Assembly: GCF_009730915.1 (NCBI RefSeq)
Contig: NC_052489.1
Location: 24,545,916-24,609,915 of the forward strand
Direction of reading: 5' to 3'
DNA from: Dioscorea cayenensis subsp. rotundata
Taxonomy: Eukaryota > Streptophyta > Magnoliopsida > Dioscoreales > Dioscoreaceae
DNA length: 64,000 nucleotides
In this document: positions 48,052 through 61,830 of the stretch, one piece after another
Position numbering within the stretch: the first letter of the stretch is position 1
How the letters are laid out: each line of letters begins with the position of its first letter
The notes under the pieces: model-generated
Told to the model about the DNA's origin: nothing
The model's database searches: none
The model's input: the letters and a program-made list of their open reading frames with translations, nothing else
Made by a program: the position numbers and the translations under genes

Positions 48052-50658
48052 GTTTGTTAATCAAGTCACTAACGGTAATTAATTACTAATGGTAATTAGT
48101 TCTTTGTTAACCCTTGAATGGTGCCATGATTCATGCCATAATTCAAGGGAGAGAACAACAACCCAATGGGCAATGCTTGCATTAATTAATGATGGAAAAC
48201 TTAGCTAACCCTAGTTTAGCCACTAGTTGAGAGGTGAAAGATAAAGATAAAGAAGGAGAACCTCTTCTCAAAGCTGTTTGGTGGGTCATTAAACAAATCA
48301 TTTGAGTTCTTTATGCTTAATACATGATTAAGCTTGTTCTTAATCCAGATTAAGGCTGAGATTTAGACATGTACAAGTGTTGCCATCACGAAACGTGTCC
48401 TAATTATGCCCATAAAACTTTGGTTAAGAAGAATGATATCTTTTATTTAAACTACTTTTTCTTTTTTTCTCTGATACCTTTTAATCATCAACTTGTTTAT
48501 GAACAAGTGAGCTAGTGCGTGACGCAAGCGTGCCATATGTTTGGTGATTCGCACGGGGTACGAGGAAAGGCAGTCTTCACACGTGTTGATTGGAGAATCA
48601 AGATCTTTTGTGTGGATGATGTTCTGTCCCAAACATCACCATAACTGGTATAACTGAATAAGTAGGTCATTCTTCGGTGTTTATAAGTTTTCTCTTTCAA
48701 TTTTTTTTTATTTTTATTTTGAGACAAATGTGATAAAAGGCAGTTAGTCAGGGCCGTGCATGTGGGTCAGAAATTGATCATTCAGTCTGTACACTCTTAT
48801 TCAGTGATGTGAAATTTTAGAGTGTAAGCCAGTACCCACATTGAGGATCAATTATCATCACATGCATTCAGCGAGACTTGAATTCAGTACATTTAAAAAT
48901 TCTACCCCATATTTTTATGTGGTGAAATTAATATTGTTGAATTAAAAATTCTTTGGTCAATTTTCTTTTGTATGATTAGGGTTGTTTTTTTTTTTATATT
49001 ATTTTTTTAAAAAAGGATTAGGTTTTGGTTGATTCTTTTTTTAGTATTTTTTTTATTGATAATGACATTTGTTCTCTCTCTCTTTATGTTTGAAAAGATA
49101 TTCAATTTGGCTTGTTTTTCATGAAAGGATTCTTCTCATTGTTTACATTCTTTGTGAAGCAACAATGGAGGAGCGTTGCTTTTTATGCTTGGCGTCAGAA
49201 AAGAATCAGGTGAGCATATGCTCTGAGTTATTGCCATTATACTATATTACCTCCTAGCGAAAGTATCTCTTTGTTTTCTTTACTCTATTGAGCTTTTATT
49301 TCCAGAGAATATAAAAACTTTGTAATAACAATGTTTGCACTTATCTTTGTTTTATTTCAGAATTAATTATTTCTTGTTTTCATTGTTTCATGCAGCAAAT
49401 GCAAAAAAATTAGAGCAATTATAAAACTTAATGAAATTTTGCCTCATTGTCACTTAATAGAACAATTATGTTGTGATCCACTTGATGAAAGTGGAGCTCA
49501 CAACATATTTCTAAAGAGTTTTTATTTGAAGAAAAAGAGGTACAAAAATACAAAGAAACAAAACGATGTATAGAGAATAGTTACAAAGAGTCATTGTGGT
49601 GAGGATTGAATAATAATAATAAGTAGTAACACATGCATATTTGAAAAGTAGCGGATTATACAAGTATAATAAGAGATTGAGAAAGCAACACCCTTTGACG
49701 ATACTAAGGTGGAGAATTCCCAAAGAGGTCACTGATTTTAGTGTTCTAATATACTAATTTGGAAGATGATTCATTTAGCTCAAAAAAAGTACCTCTTGTA
49801 GTAACTGTGTAGGCATGAACTAGCTATTAATTTATATGAACTCATGTTAATCTATCAATTTGGAGTTGTTTTCATGATACTTCCATGCTAAAATCAACAT
49901 CAGTCTGCGTCACTTTCGCCTTGTAAACATCAATCAGTGAGAAATTACTGTATATGTCTCTCACTGATTGATTATGTTCTGAGTGAACTTCTAAGTTTTC
50001 TTTTGAAGTGAGTGGCGAGCATGGAGATTCCACGTTTATGTACTTCAAAAAAACTCTCCTTCAATTATTTGATATTATTATGAAAGATACAATTGATGAT
50101 CAATCAAAGATAGTTGAGAAGATATTTCCAAAATTAGGAAACTTCTTCAAGGGAAAAAGGATAATGAAAACAGATTGGGCTGTTTTGCAAACAAATATAA
50201 GGATGTCTTCTGGGCCGGCCTGGCCCATTTCACCATTCAGAAGTTTTAATGTGGATTGGATTTGGCCCGTTACTATCAACCAGTTAGAAAATAATCATTA
50301 ATTGTTATTTTAAATTGCTTTTATTAATCGTCGCATATATATAAGATAAAAGGAATTCCATGCTAAATTTGGGAATTATTTCCACTAATTAAGACTTTTA
50401 ACAAGTGTGTAAATAAATAAATAAATAAAAATATAAATATAACAAAATTCTGATAAAAAAAAAGGACCAGTGCCTTGTGAAAATATGAAAACTAAGAGGG
50501 ACCAAAGCGCGAAATGGGTCCATAAAACAAGCGTCATTAGAGCTCATTGCGGGTATAATCACTGGTGCTCATTCAATCAGTGCGTTCCTTTCCAATATAG
50601 TACGATTTCAAGCCCCTCTCAATCCAATCGCTAACAATCCCTCGGAGAGATCGGAGCG

Positions 50659-53600
50659 ATGGCGGACACGCTGGCGGCCATTCGGTCCCTGATGGCATCC
50701 CACTCGCCGCCGCTCGATGCGCTCATCGTTCCCTCGGAGGACAGCCATCAGGTTTTATGGGGGTTTCTTTAGATTGTCACTCGATTTCATTGCCGGATCG
50801 CGTGATTTTCTTGTGTTTTTCTTTTTTAAGTTTTTGTGATTACGTTTTGCTTTTACAGAGCGAGTATGTGTCGGAGAGGGATAAAAGGCGCCACTTTGTC
50901 TCTGGATTCACTGGTAGTGCTGGTGAGATTTTCATCTTGAACTTTTGATTATGGCTGGAATTATGTTTCTTATTATTCAATTATAGGAAAAGTGCGATTT
51001 TGTTGAAGGTTTTCAAAGTTGGGTTTGTGTTTTGTGTTGTTTACTTGGATATATGGTTTCAATCAAGAATATTCCTGTGAACAATGTTTGTGGTGATTCA
51101 TTTAACCTGCTATGCCTCATTCATTAGGTTTGGCGCTTATAACAACCAGTGGGGCATTTTTGTGGACTGATGGAAGGTATTTCTTACAAGCAACACAGCA
51201 GCTGAGTGATCAGTGGAAGCTCATGAAAATTGGAGAAGATCCAACTGTTGAGAACTGGATAGCTGACGTGAGCCATTTATACTACTCTTTTATTGAACTC
51301 ACTTGTTGGTCTCTGCAATTCTTGAAATTTCATATTTGTTATTTACTATTGCTGTAGAATTCTGTTAAATGATCAATTTTTTCGTATAGATGTCTGCAGA
51401 ACTAATGCTAGACATGCTTTATTTTAGTAAGAAGACTTGAACTCTTGGACTGACAATGCTTTGAATTCTTTGTCAGCAATTTGTTTAACTGTAGATGGTT
51501 TCAGGTTATTTTATGATGGATTTTTTATCTCTGTTTCAAGTTTGTAACTAAATTTGACATCTACTCTAATGCTATTGTCTTATCAGAATCTGCCGAAAGA
51601 TGCTGCTGTAGGGGTTGACCCATGGTGTGTATCTGTAGAAACTGCTCAGAGATGGGAGCAGGCCTTCTCAAAGAAAAATCAAAGATTAATTCAGTTGTCT
51701 GTTAATTTGGTGGATGAAGTTTGGAAAGATCGGCCTCCGGCACAATATTCCCCTGTCATTGTACAGCCTTTGGAATTTGCAGGCCAAGCTGTCTCAGATA
51801 AGTTGGTGAATGTGAGAGAAAAACTTACTCGTGAGAAAGCTTATGGTATTATCATTACAGCACTTGATGAGGTATCCTGTTCTCACGCTCTTTTTATGGT
51901 CATTAACTGTTCATTTATTATACTTGTTCAATTAACATTGTGCCTTTAAAGATTTTGGCCTTGGTATTTTCTAGACTGGATGTTATTCCCCAATTCCATT
52001 GTCTTCAAACTGTGTGCAGGTTGCTTGGTTATATAATATACGTGGGAATGATGTTGATTACAATCCAGTTGTTCACGCATTTGCCATTGTAACAATAGAG
52101 TCTGCTTTCTTTTATGTTGACAAGAGAAAGGTCTCTTCTGAGGTCAGTTTGGATTTGAAAGAAAACTCACAATATCTGAATCATCATTTAGAATGAATTT
52201 TCCATCTTCAATAATATTGTTATTATTTTTAAGATACCAAGCATCTGTTATGCTTGTCTGATGCATTTGTTTGCTGGCACAGGTCCATAATCACATGGTT
52301 CAAAATGGAATTGAAATCAAGGAGTACAATCTAGTTGAATTTGATGTTAGTTTGCTTGGATCTGGGCAGCTGTCTTGTTCTGGTGTAGGTGAGGAGGTGA
52401 AGCATCTTGTCACATGGATTGACCCTAACTCATGCTGCCTTAAGCTGTATTCGAAGCTTTCTTCTGATCAGGTGCTTATGCAGCAGTCACCTTTGGCACT
52501 GCCAAAAGCTCTTAAGGTACACATGCAATGAATACCTTGTGTTAATTGTTATTTCGGAAGCTACTAATTTGACATGTAAACAGAATTTTAACAATCATAT
52601 ATTAATCTATTGCTTGAAAAATATTTGTTGACTGCATTTTTCATTATTAAATAATAGAATCCAATTGAGCTTGATGGCTTGAGAAAGGCACATGTTCGAG
52701 ATGGTGTGGCTGTTGTACAATATCTTGTTTGGCTCGATAATCAGGTTAGTTGAGCGCCACTATGGCAAATATGTAGTCTGTTTATTATTTTGGTTCAGTC
52801 TACATATGTTGCATCTCACTAAATTCTTAAGATGTCACATACGTAGTCAAGCTATTATCCTTGAGAATAAGAACAATCAAATTTGGGCATGTTTTTTTCT
52901 TTTAAGTCTTCCTTGTCCCTAAAACTGTGCACGTGAAGGTGTTTCTACATTTTTTTTTCAAGCATTTTTTGCACTTGACCTTTTTTATTTGATGACATTT
53001 TGTGAGTTGATTATCATTTATTTTGTGTTTATAAACTAATTGTGGCGATACATGATAATAGCTGAGAATTTAAATTTTAAAAAAGGTTATGAAAGGAAAA
53101 TCTTATCTTTGTAATTACAGGCGTACTTTCTGGAGTAGTAAATGCAATAAAACTGGTATAACGGTTTTTTCTTACAATATAGGATATTGAGTGATTTTAT
53201 CAACCATCTAATTCAAGACATGAATAACGGCTCCTGTTTTTTTCTACAACAGTAGTAACATGTACTGGATTGTGAGGCAATTGGTTGTACAAAAGAATTC
53301 ATGAAGCTCACTATTTTACTCACAAATGCATAAATCTTATAGGAATTCAAAATTTAACTGTTGATGTTAATCTACACTATTTTAAATATTTTGAGCAAAT
53401 AGCCATGCTTTTTTGCGGTGTCTTACTTAGTGATCAAGCATTCAAAAAGTGATATAAAAGATACATCTCGGGCCCTTTAAATCAGGTATCTGATACTGAG
53501 GTCCATCTAACCATGTTTAAGCACATGTGGATCAAAATTAACTTGGTGTGAGCATTTCGTATCTTGCTTTAGCTTGAGTCTTCAAAAACCATTACTTTGT

Positions 53601-56600
53601 TACTATTTAATGAAAAGGTTAGAAGCTCATAGGGTTAGATTTAGATTTCCATGCACTAGAAACAATTCAGATCAAGTTGAGTGATGTGGATATTAAATTC
53701 GCTGTAGTTTAATTGCAAATGGCCTTATCATATTCATGCTCAAATTTTATTAATTAATGATTAGCCTCTCCTTATTGTAGCTGATGCTCAAACCCATAAT
53801 AGATATTAATAATAAGCTATAATAATTGTTGATAAGAGGACACTTTCATTTCTAATTGGATATTCCCTGATTGATAAAAGAGAAATTTCAATTAGGCAGT
53901 CCACATTCTGCCACTTATTTATAAGTTTTGGCCCTCAAATAGCATTGGCTCATCTGCTTTTGTTTCATTGCATCTCCAAAAATTGTGTATCCGAACTTAA
54001 TTATCCTTGGTTTATGTAATATTGCAGATGAAAGAAATTTGTGGGGCTTCAGGTTACTTCTTGGAACCCAAAAAAACTTGTGAAAGTAACAAATTGTAAG
54101 TTTGTTTTCCACTCATTCATGTATTTATGTCTTCATCCATGTTAAGTAATTAAAACTTTTATTATGGTTCTCATGTATGAATGTATCTAATACTTCACAT
54201 CACTAGCCCCGTGACTGTTATTAGTGTTTTACATGGTTTGATTTTTTGCAGTAGCATGGATTATTCTGGATGGTAGTCGTCTGATTTTGTTTATGCTTCT
54301 TAATTCTGAACCCTGAATATATTTGTTGAAGGTGGCTCTCTTACTGGTTGAGTCAGTTACAGGTAGTCTTTGAAAGTCTATAACAAAAATACAATTACAA
54401 GTGAAAATGAATCCACAATCTAAAGAAGCATCACATGCTCAAATCCTTAATACTTGGATAAGGAAGTTTCTATTATTTAAAAATTCGCAATTTGTAGATA
54501 ATACTGCATAGTTGCCCTTCTGTGATTAATAAATAAACCAAATTATGTGTTGCCCCATTATGAGCAATTACTTTCACGCTTAAAGAGAGAAATGAGTTGA
54601 TATTTGAATCACAGTCTTCAAGATAAAAGAGCCATCTGATTTGTTAAACGGAAATTCTGATTTTTAAAATGTAGTAAAATGAAGACTACAGTTTAAAGTA
54701 GCTTGTTTGATTGCTAATTTATACAAGATAGAAATGGTAAGCTTGTAAAGCAATGCATCATCTATGTAATTTGTTATTCATTTGATATTTGTAGAGGTAT
54801 TTCAATATGCTTTCACTGAACCCTATATCCATTTTTCTGGTCTATTTTACCAAATTCTTACTATCTTTACCTTCTGTACGTCTCCAACAGCAAAGTTACA
54901 TTCCACTGCATATCTATGCGTCTTGGTTGTTGAATCCTTATTTTTTCTTATATATGCCTTTATTTTGTTTCAAGTGGAATTTGTGTCATTCGTTTATTAA
55001 TCGGTTTCTGTATCATCAGGGGTTATATCAAATTAACAGAGGTAACTGTAAGTGATAAGTTGGAGAGCTTCCGTGCTAAGCAAGAGGTATGTTTCTTTTT
55101 GTTTCAATGACATTTTTTTAAAGCATGTACAATCCTATATTGTTATGATCTCTGGTTGAGATAGTCCGACTTGATAGTTCATGTCAACCATACTATTTAA
55201 ATTACTGGTTCAAGACTTTGTTTCATCTTTCTTTGTCCTTGTTTTTTAAGAAAGATGATCCATTTATAAGATTTATTCTCACAGTTTGATCAAGGATACT
55301 TCTTTAAACACATGATTTTGTATCAGCTAATTGTTTGTACTATAATACTTCTCACATATTTGTTAAATTAAATATCTAATGATGCCCCTGTTCCCGGAAG
55401 AAAGAACTGCACATTTAGTTGATTTGCATTTGGCTAACAATCGCTCTTGTTTTCCTTCTGTACCAAATTATGAAGTGAAGCTGAAGCTAGGGTGTTGTTT
55501 TTTTCATTCATTCTCTTTCAGATGGGTTATCCGGTTAATTTTCATAGAGTATTTTGCCTAGGGATGCTACTTGACCTGAGTTGAATGAGGTGGCAAGATT
55601 GCTAATTCCCGTCTGCCAGAAAATTTGTCACTAATATGATTTTCCTTGACTCCTTGACCCAAATTTATCCTGCCCTTGATTTTTATTGTTATGCTGAAAT
55701 ATTTGCTGGTCTGTTCACATAATATGGTTTGTCTGCAGCATTTCAAAGGCCTGAGTTTTCCGACTATTTCATCTGTTGGGCCAAATGCAGCAGTTATTCA
55801 TTACTCCCCAAAGGCCGAAACATGTCGAGAACTTGATGCGGAGAGCATTTATTTATTTGATTCAGGGGCACAGGTCTGTTTAAAACCCTTAATATTCTAG
55901 CGTCAGTATGTGTGTCTGTGTTTTTTTAAAATTGTGATTTTGTCCTCCAATCTACTGATGCTGCTTGTTTTTGAAGTATCAAGATGGAACAACTGATATA
56001 ACAAGGACTGTCCATTTTGGCACACCCTCAAATCACGAGAAAGCATGTTATACTGCTGTAAGTATGCTTTCAGTTACCATTTTAATGCCAGATAATTTCC
56101 ATTTAATTATACCTACTTCCAATGATTTTTGTTTGACCCTTTAACTATTAACATGATCCTTTCAATCTGTGATGCAAGACACAATACCAACATATTCAGT
56201 GTTTATTGTGCTAATTTATGCATCGATTTTTAAATTTGTATATCTGTGAGTTCTGATAGCTATCAATTCATAACATCTACTTATTATGGTTTTGTAGGTC
56301 CTCCAAGGCCATATTGCTTTGGACACTGCTGTATTTCCTAATGGAACAACCGGTAAGAGGGACTGCCAGTAACCTTGGTAGTGTAGCTAGTTGTATCTTG
56401 AGAAGTGTAGGCAAAGTCACAGGCATTTTTTATTATAACAGGACATGCTCTTGATGTTCTTGCTCGAGTACCATTGTGGAAGGATGGTCTTGATTATAGA
56501 CATGGGACTGGTCACGGGGTTGGATCATACCTAAATGTTCATGAGGGTCTGGCAGTATATCTCTCTATAAATTTTTGCATGTTGTTTCATAGAGCCTATG

Positions 56601-57215
56601 CTGTTGCCTGTGGTTTTTACATTGACATTCATGTTGAGCAGGGCCTCACTTAATTAGTTTTAGACCTTATGCTCGGAATGTGCCATTGCAGGCTTCAATG
56701 ACTGTGACAAATGGTAAGTCTTAGTTTTTTTTTTCTTTGTTTTTTAAAGTATGTAGTGAATGCCTCTTCTTTTGGCTTTTAATTGTATGCCGCTTTTTGT
56801 TTATATTTTCTTGCAGAACCTGGATATTATGAGGATGAGTGTTTTGGAATAAGACTGGAAAATGTTCTTATAGTCAAAGATGCTAATACGAAGTTTAACT
56901 TCGGACAAAAAGGCTATTTATCTTTCGAAAACATCACATGGGTAAGCTCACACCAGCAACCAATTTCAACATCTGTCTTACTCTGCACCTTAAGATTTTC
57001 TTTTCGTCCTATCGAAAAACTTAATGTTTCTTTTTGACAAAATGCAGGTACCATATCAGAAAAAATTGATGGATCTGACCTTGTTGAATGCTAAAGAAAT
57101 CAAGTGGATCGATTCATACCATTCTGCTTGCCGACAAATTTTAGCCCCACGTCTCAACGAACAAGAGAGGGCATGGTTGAATAAAGCTACTGAACCAATC
57201 GGCGCAACTGCTTGA
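50659..57215 (+). CDS. APP1: Xaa-Pro aminopeptidase 1 (aminopeptidase P, M24B)
   Basis: Sixteen exons with matching phases give 633 aa: 50659-50751, 50859-50922, 51128-51267, 51587-51871, 52020-52142, 52283-52516, 52658-52744, 54028-54095, 55020-55086, 55739-55873, 55977-56057, 56298-56352, 56442-56546, 56642-56713, 56817-56941 and 57048-57215. Residues 1 to about 320 form the two creatinase N-like domains. The catalytic pita-bread domain has all five expected dinuclear metal ligands: Asp428 (LFDSGAQ), Asp439 (TTDITRT), His502 (GTGHGVG), Glu537 (TNEPGYY) and Glu551 (IRLEN). It removes an N-terminal residue before proline in peptides; the Arabidopsis homologue is a cytosolic enzyme of about 645 aa linked to auxin-transport inhibitor hydrolysis. 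No transit peptide is seen. The exon 8/9 junction adds GYI to a variable loop. Confidence 0.96.
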
Positions 57216-57944
57216 ACTCCATGATATACACATCTTCATGTTCTCTTCGGACAAACATCTGCGTAATTACCGCCCTCATAAGCATTTTTCACTAGCATGT
57301 TATTTATTCGTACGTTAGTCATAATTCAGCACTCAAAAACTCTGTTCTTTTATGCAAAAAAAATTAAAAAAAATGCTTGTCATTGGTTTACTCTTTTATT
57401 TATTTTTTCTTAGGGTCTTATTGCTAAATCAATGAAGTAAGTATGCAGGGAGGGAGATTCATAATTTAAAATAAAAATTAAAAAAAATTATTTGTTTTTT
57501 AAATTTTCAATGCTTGTACATAACGGTAAGCAACTTCCGGTGGAAGTTATGTTCCCCCCACTCTCAACGGTTCACCAAACGAGGGATAGTGACACCTTGC
57601 CTAAGCTGTCTGTTCTTCATATTGACTCTTGTGCCCCTACTTCAACCTTAAAATTACCAAATGTTGTACACCTCTTCCTAGAGAGAGTGTGGGCAGAAAT
57701 GGAATTCTACTCGGGGCCGGTCATTTTCAAATCGAGAGAACTCCATAGCAACCGACACGTGGATGTATCAACCTGTTATAAACGGTAGCCAAAATGACCG
57801 CCTTTTGTGCTGTTTAAACCCTCTGAAGCTCCCCACTTTCCTTCATCTCTGGCATTCTCTCTTTGAAATTCTCTCTTGTTCCTCCGAGAAATCCATTGAT
57901 TCTGTGAGTTTCTGGAGCTAGATCTGAGCTTGTTTTTGTTGAAA
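57216..57944. other. APP1 3' UTR and glycosylase promoter/leader
   Basis: Some 730 bp separate two genes on the same strand. The first part is APP1 3' UTR. The last about 130 bp, pyrimidine-rich and ending TTGTTGAAA before the ATG, look like the leader of the next gene. No other gene is supported. Confidence 0.6.
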
Positions 57945-60709
57945 ATGGCCGGCGCTGCGACGGTGAGGTCCTCGGTGAAGCCGAGATGCAAGCCACGGAA
58001 GGAGGTGGCCAGATCTGTGCAGAAGAAGGAAGCTTGGAAGGAGGGAAGGGGGATGAAGTCTCGGTTTGTGGAAACACGGCTTGATTCTTCGTTCTCGTCT
58101 GAGGATTCATCTCGCAGTGGAGGATCCTTGAAGAAGGGACCGGGATTGAAGTCTTCTGTTAAAGCGGCGCTGAACTCCGTGCGTGTGCCGTCGTTATCGT
58201 TACCAGTGCTGACCATGAACTCGCTGAGGTGCGCTTGGATCACGCCATTCTCCGGTGAGTCTTAGATGCTATTTTGTTTCCAAAATTTCACTTCATTTAG
58301 AAATCTACACCAAATTTCCAGAGCTAAATATGTTAAATTTAAGAGGAAAATAAACATTTTAAGAATTATTTGTTTAAAAGGAGATATTTTTGAACGGTTC
58401 CGTCTGTACTAGAGGATGAAGTATTATTGAGCATATTCAGCTAGTTTCATACGTGCCTCTGGAGATGAGCGCAAAGTGCTAGTGTTTCTCCTTTGCGTAA
58501 ATTTGATTATGGTAATGTGGAGGATTATTCTTGAAAGAATTTTTTTAAAAGTAGAAATTAGATGCTGACATTTAGTTTGGTTTTACTATATTATGACAAA
58601 CTTATATAGTGGATTAATTGTGATTAGGTAATGTTTGGTTGGTGAGTTATCAACATTCTCCATCTAAACACCTCTAAATTATCCCAGCAACTCATTTTTG
58701 TAAAATTTAATTATTTAAATAATATATTAATTAATTATTTTTTAAAATATTATATATACATATAGTATTAATTTAATTTTGATTAGTATTAATTGAGTCA
58801 ATGCTGTCAATTTGTACAAAAAATTTTCACCCAAACCAATTTTAAAAAAGAATTTCGTACCAACAAATTTGGATTAGTGTTCTTGAGCCTTTCCCATAAT
58901 TGTCATAGAAAATTGGAGGTCTAGGAGTAGCATTGAGTGTTGTTTTAAATAAGTATTCAAGACAGTTTAATACTCTTGTTAGCCATGCCTCGCTAATTTG
59001 GAAAATTTATGGTTGTCTTTCTTAGAACCTCTCTATGTTTCTTTCCACGATGAAGAATGGGGAGTTCCTGTGCATGATGACCGGAAGCTCTTTGAGCTTC
59101 TGGTGTTGTCAATGGCATTGGCCGAACTAAGGTGGCCCGCTATTCTTAGCAACAGAGACATATTCAGGTGTGATGCACTGCCTTTAATATTCATGCACCA
59201 TTGTTTCGAATTGTACATGTACTCTCTCCCTTACATACACACATGCATGCGACCGTGCAAACTCTCTCTATCAATCAATCAAAGGGGAAATTGTGATTGT
59301 TTCTATCAAAGTAGTTTTATGTAAAGATGGATTTGTGTTGTTACTTGGGAGAAGAATGATAAGATACATTGTTTTTAACTTGTGCAGGAAAATATTTGAC
59401 AATTTCGACCCTCAATCTGTTGCAAAGTTTGATGAGAAGAAGCTAATTACAATCAGAACAAGTGGCAGCACTTTGCTATCTGAACAGAAAATGTGTGCAG
59501 TTGTTGAGAATGCAAAGCAGACACTTAAGGTAAAATTTCAACCTGTGCAATTAAGTGTACTACACTGTGATTTAATTCCTTTGTTTTCCTTAGAAAAATT
59601 GCTCATTTCCTTGTGATCATTAGCATCAATGTCTTCTTATTTGCCTTTGCTAGCTCTATTTAATTGTAAAATCCTTGGGTTTAATGTTTAACGAAAACAC
59701 AAGTCATTACAAGATTCTTGGATATATGTATTGATGGTTTACCACATGAGGCAATTGAAAACCTAGAATAGGGTTCTTGACTAGCATTGCATGGATATCT
59801 CCTTGTGGAATACACTCATAGATGAGTCAAGCCACAAGATGAGCGCTCTTTCAGTCAGACATCTCCTTTGCCATAGTTTGCGTAGCATGGATTTCCACCA
59901 TCAATTAAGTATGTGTTTAAATGGTTCTCTGAGAGGCACCTATTATTTCTTTGTGCTGCCTATCAATTTTTAAAGAAGAAAGGGAATAAATAAGGACTTC
60001 ACTGCAGCATGAAATCTTGTAAAACTCTTCAATGCTACTCTGATCCTGTTCCATTCTCCAAAACATGGACCACTGTCCTCTTGGCAGTAGACCTGCCCAT
60101 GTTCCAGTGTAATCTTCTATGCTAGGCATTCGGAGAAAAATTATGTGAATTTTATATCCATTAAGCATCACATGGTAGCTGTCTGGCCTGCTATCCAAAG
60201 CACACTAGGGCCCGCTTTCCTTCATCATGATCCAATGGTACCTAATGGATGGGAATCTTGCAGTTATGGTACAAAAGCTTCGCCATTTCTGCATATTGGA
60301 CCACACTTGTCAAGCATTGATACTATTGATGTTTGTCAAATTGCTCAAAGTCATTTGTCAATATATATATTGATTCTTATCTATTTGTGAGCTGTGATTG
60401 TAGATCATTGAGGAATTTGGATCATTCAATCACTACTTCTGGAGCTTTGTGAATCACAAACCAATTGTAAATGGATTTAGATACGCACGTCAAGTACCAG
60501 TTAAGTCTCCAAAAGCTGAGAACATAAGCAAGGACTTAATGCAAAGGGGCTTCCGATGTGTTGGCCCAACTGTTATTTATTCATTCATGCAAGCAGCAGG
60601 CATTGTTAATGATCATCTAACAAGTTGCTTCAGGTTTCAAGGTTGCATCTCATCACATGGCAAAGAGTTCAAACCAGCAGACAATGAGACACTGAGAGAT
60701 GATAAGTAA
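57945..60709 (+). CDS. DNA-3-methyladenine glycosylase I-like protein
   Basis: Four exons give 299 aa: 57945-58254, 59026-59167, 59388-59529 and 60404-60709. The ATG at 57945 is chosen because the in-frame codon at 57930 is TTG. The first about 90 residues are basic and Ser-rich, plausibly nuclear or plastid targeting. The adenine-glycosylase fold then runs from RCAWI to the C-terminus. The family's zinc site is present: Cys96 (RCAWI), His111 (SFHDEEW), His269 and Cys273 (DHLTSC). Recognisable blocks are EEWGVPVHDDRKLFELLVLS, LRWPAILSNRDIFR, TSGSTLLSEQKM and RGFRCVGPTVIYSFMQAAG. TAG enzymes excise 3-methyladenine from alkylated DNA. This plant group replaces parts of the bacterial active-site region, so substrate range is uncertain. 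The SNR in the motif that usually reads SKR is unusual. Confidence 0.94.
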
Positions 60710-61830
60710 GACATGAGATGAAATTTATAAAGCTAGTTCTCAATCATGCAATGTATGTGTTTTTATAGCTTGTGTATTATCCTGTTGTCTTGCTCTCCTG
60801 CTCATTTGTATCATTACAATGCTAACATAATACTACTAATACAAGTCAGCTTTGATTGTGCTTGTGTTTTTATTACTTGTTTAGTTTTCAATTTGATGAT
60901 GGATTAGAAATATTAATCTTGATTATGTTCTGCATTGCATAAGATGTGGCAGTGTCTATATTGAAATGGTTCCATCCAAGTTACAGGGGACCTTTTTCCA
61001 GGTGATGTGGAAATTTTACTGGGGGAAATGGAGGTTACTTGCAGTATGTGGCCCATGACAGGTACCAACTACCTAGTTCAGTAACACTCTTTGACACAAA
61101 ACTCTCATAACTCACATGGGAGGTGGACCCCCTCACTCCCTAGCTTGAATGAAACTTATTTTAATTTGGAACTCGTGTATTGAAATTTGAAAGGATGAAG
61201 GAGGAGAGAGAGAGAGAGAGAGTTATCCTCTCTTGATTGTATGGAACTCGGGATGGATTTTAGATTGAAAAAAAAAAATACTGTGCTTATCCTTATCTTT
61301 TGTTAATTTTAATCAAATTTTTTTCCAGAATTATTCCAAACTCAAAGGCTTGTTTGAATTGCGTTGATTGAAGTCTACATGAAGTGGACAAACTTCTGGT
61401 TTTGAAAATAAAATCAAAATTTCTTTCAGGACAAAAAATAAAGAAGCTAAATGCACAGAAAGTAGCAAATGATAAGTGAGTCTCATTCTCGCTTAAATCC
61501 ATTATCTTGCAATTAAAGAATAAAAAGAAAAACACATTTGAACTCCCACTTATCCAAGTTGTATAAAACAAGAAGAGATGTCTTTCTTCCCCAAGACGTA
61601 TTCTTCCCATTTACAAACCAAACAAGACCATTACTCAATCAACAAAACATAGAACTCTCAACACAATAATTTGAGCCTGAGAACTAACAGAATGAATGAA
61701 TGAATATGTATGCACTCATCATACACAACTCATTTCTGAAGAGAATACATTATCACTCATCAGTCATTCCTAAATGGAGACAACAACCACCAATGCGTCA
61801 AGATGTATATATATATATGATCCTTCAAAC
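60710..61830. other. Convergent intergenic region between glycosylase and BES1/BZR1 genes
   Basis: The two flanking genes converge here, so both 3' UTRs fall in this 1.1 kb. An (GA)n run lies at about 61206-61221. No further exon is supported. Confidence 0.6.

Larger units (their letters stand above)
44593..50658. other. Six-kilobase gene-poor region rich in simple repeats
   Basis: The part next to 44592 is the HD-Zip promoter. The rest has no supported gene. Simple repeats are dense: (CA)n near 45213, (TTA)n 45448-45470, (AG)n 45583-45612, (CT)n 45928-45952, (TG)n 46941-46981, (AG)n 47370-47409 and (AT)n 48019-48047. A pyrimidine-rich, GC-richer stretch at 45720-45970 looks like a promoter and leader without a recognisable gene. 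A 97-codon frame at 50008-50301 and a donor-ending stretch at about 49165-49209 were not recognised. The last 100 bp before 50659 are the APP1 leader. Confidence 0.5.

Noticed and set aside
57776-58243. 155-codon minus-strand frame over the glycosylase first exon
   Set aside because: It is antisense to a well-supported exon and has no homology signal.
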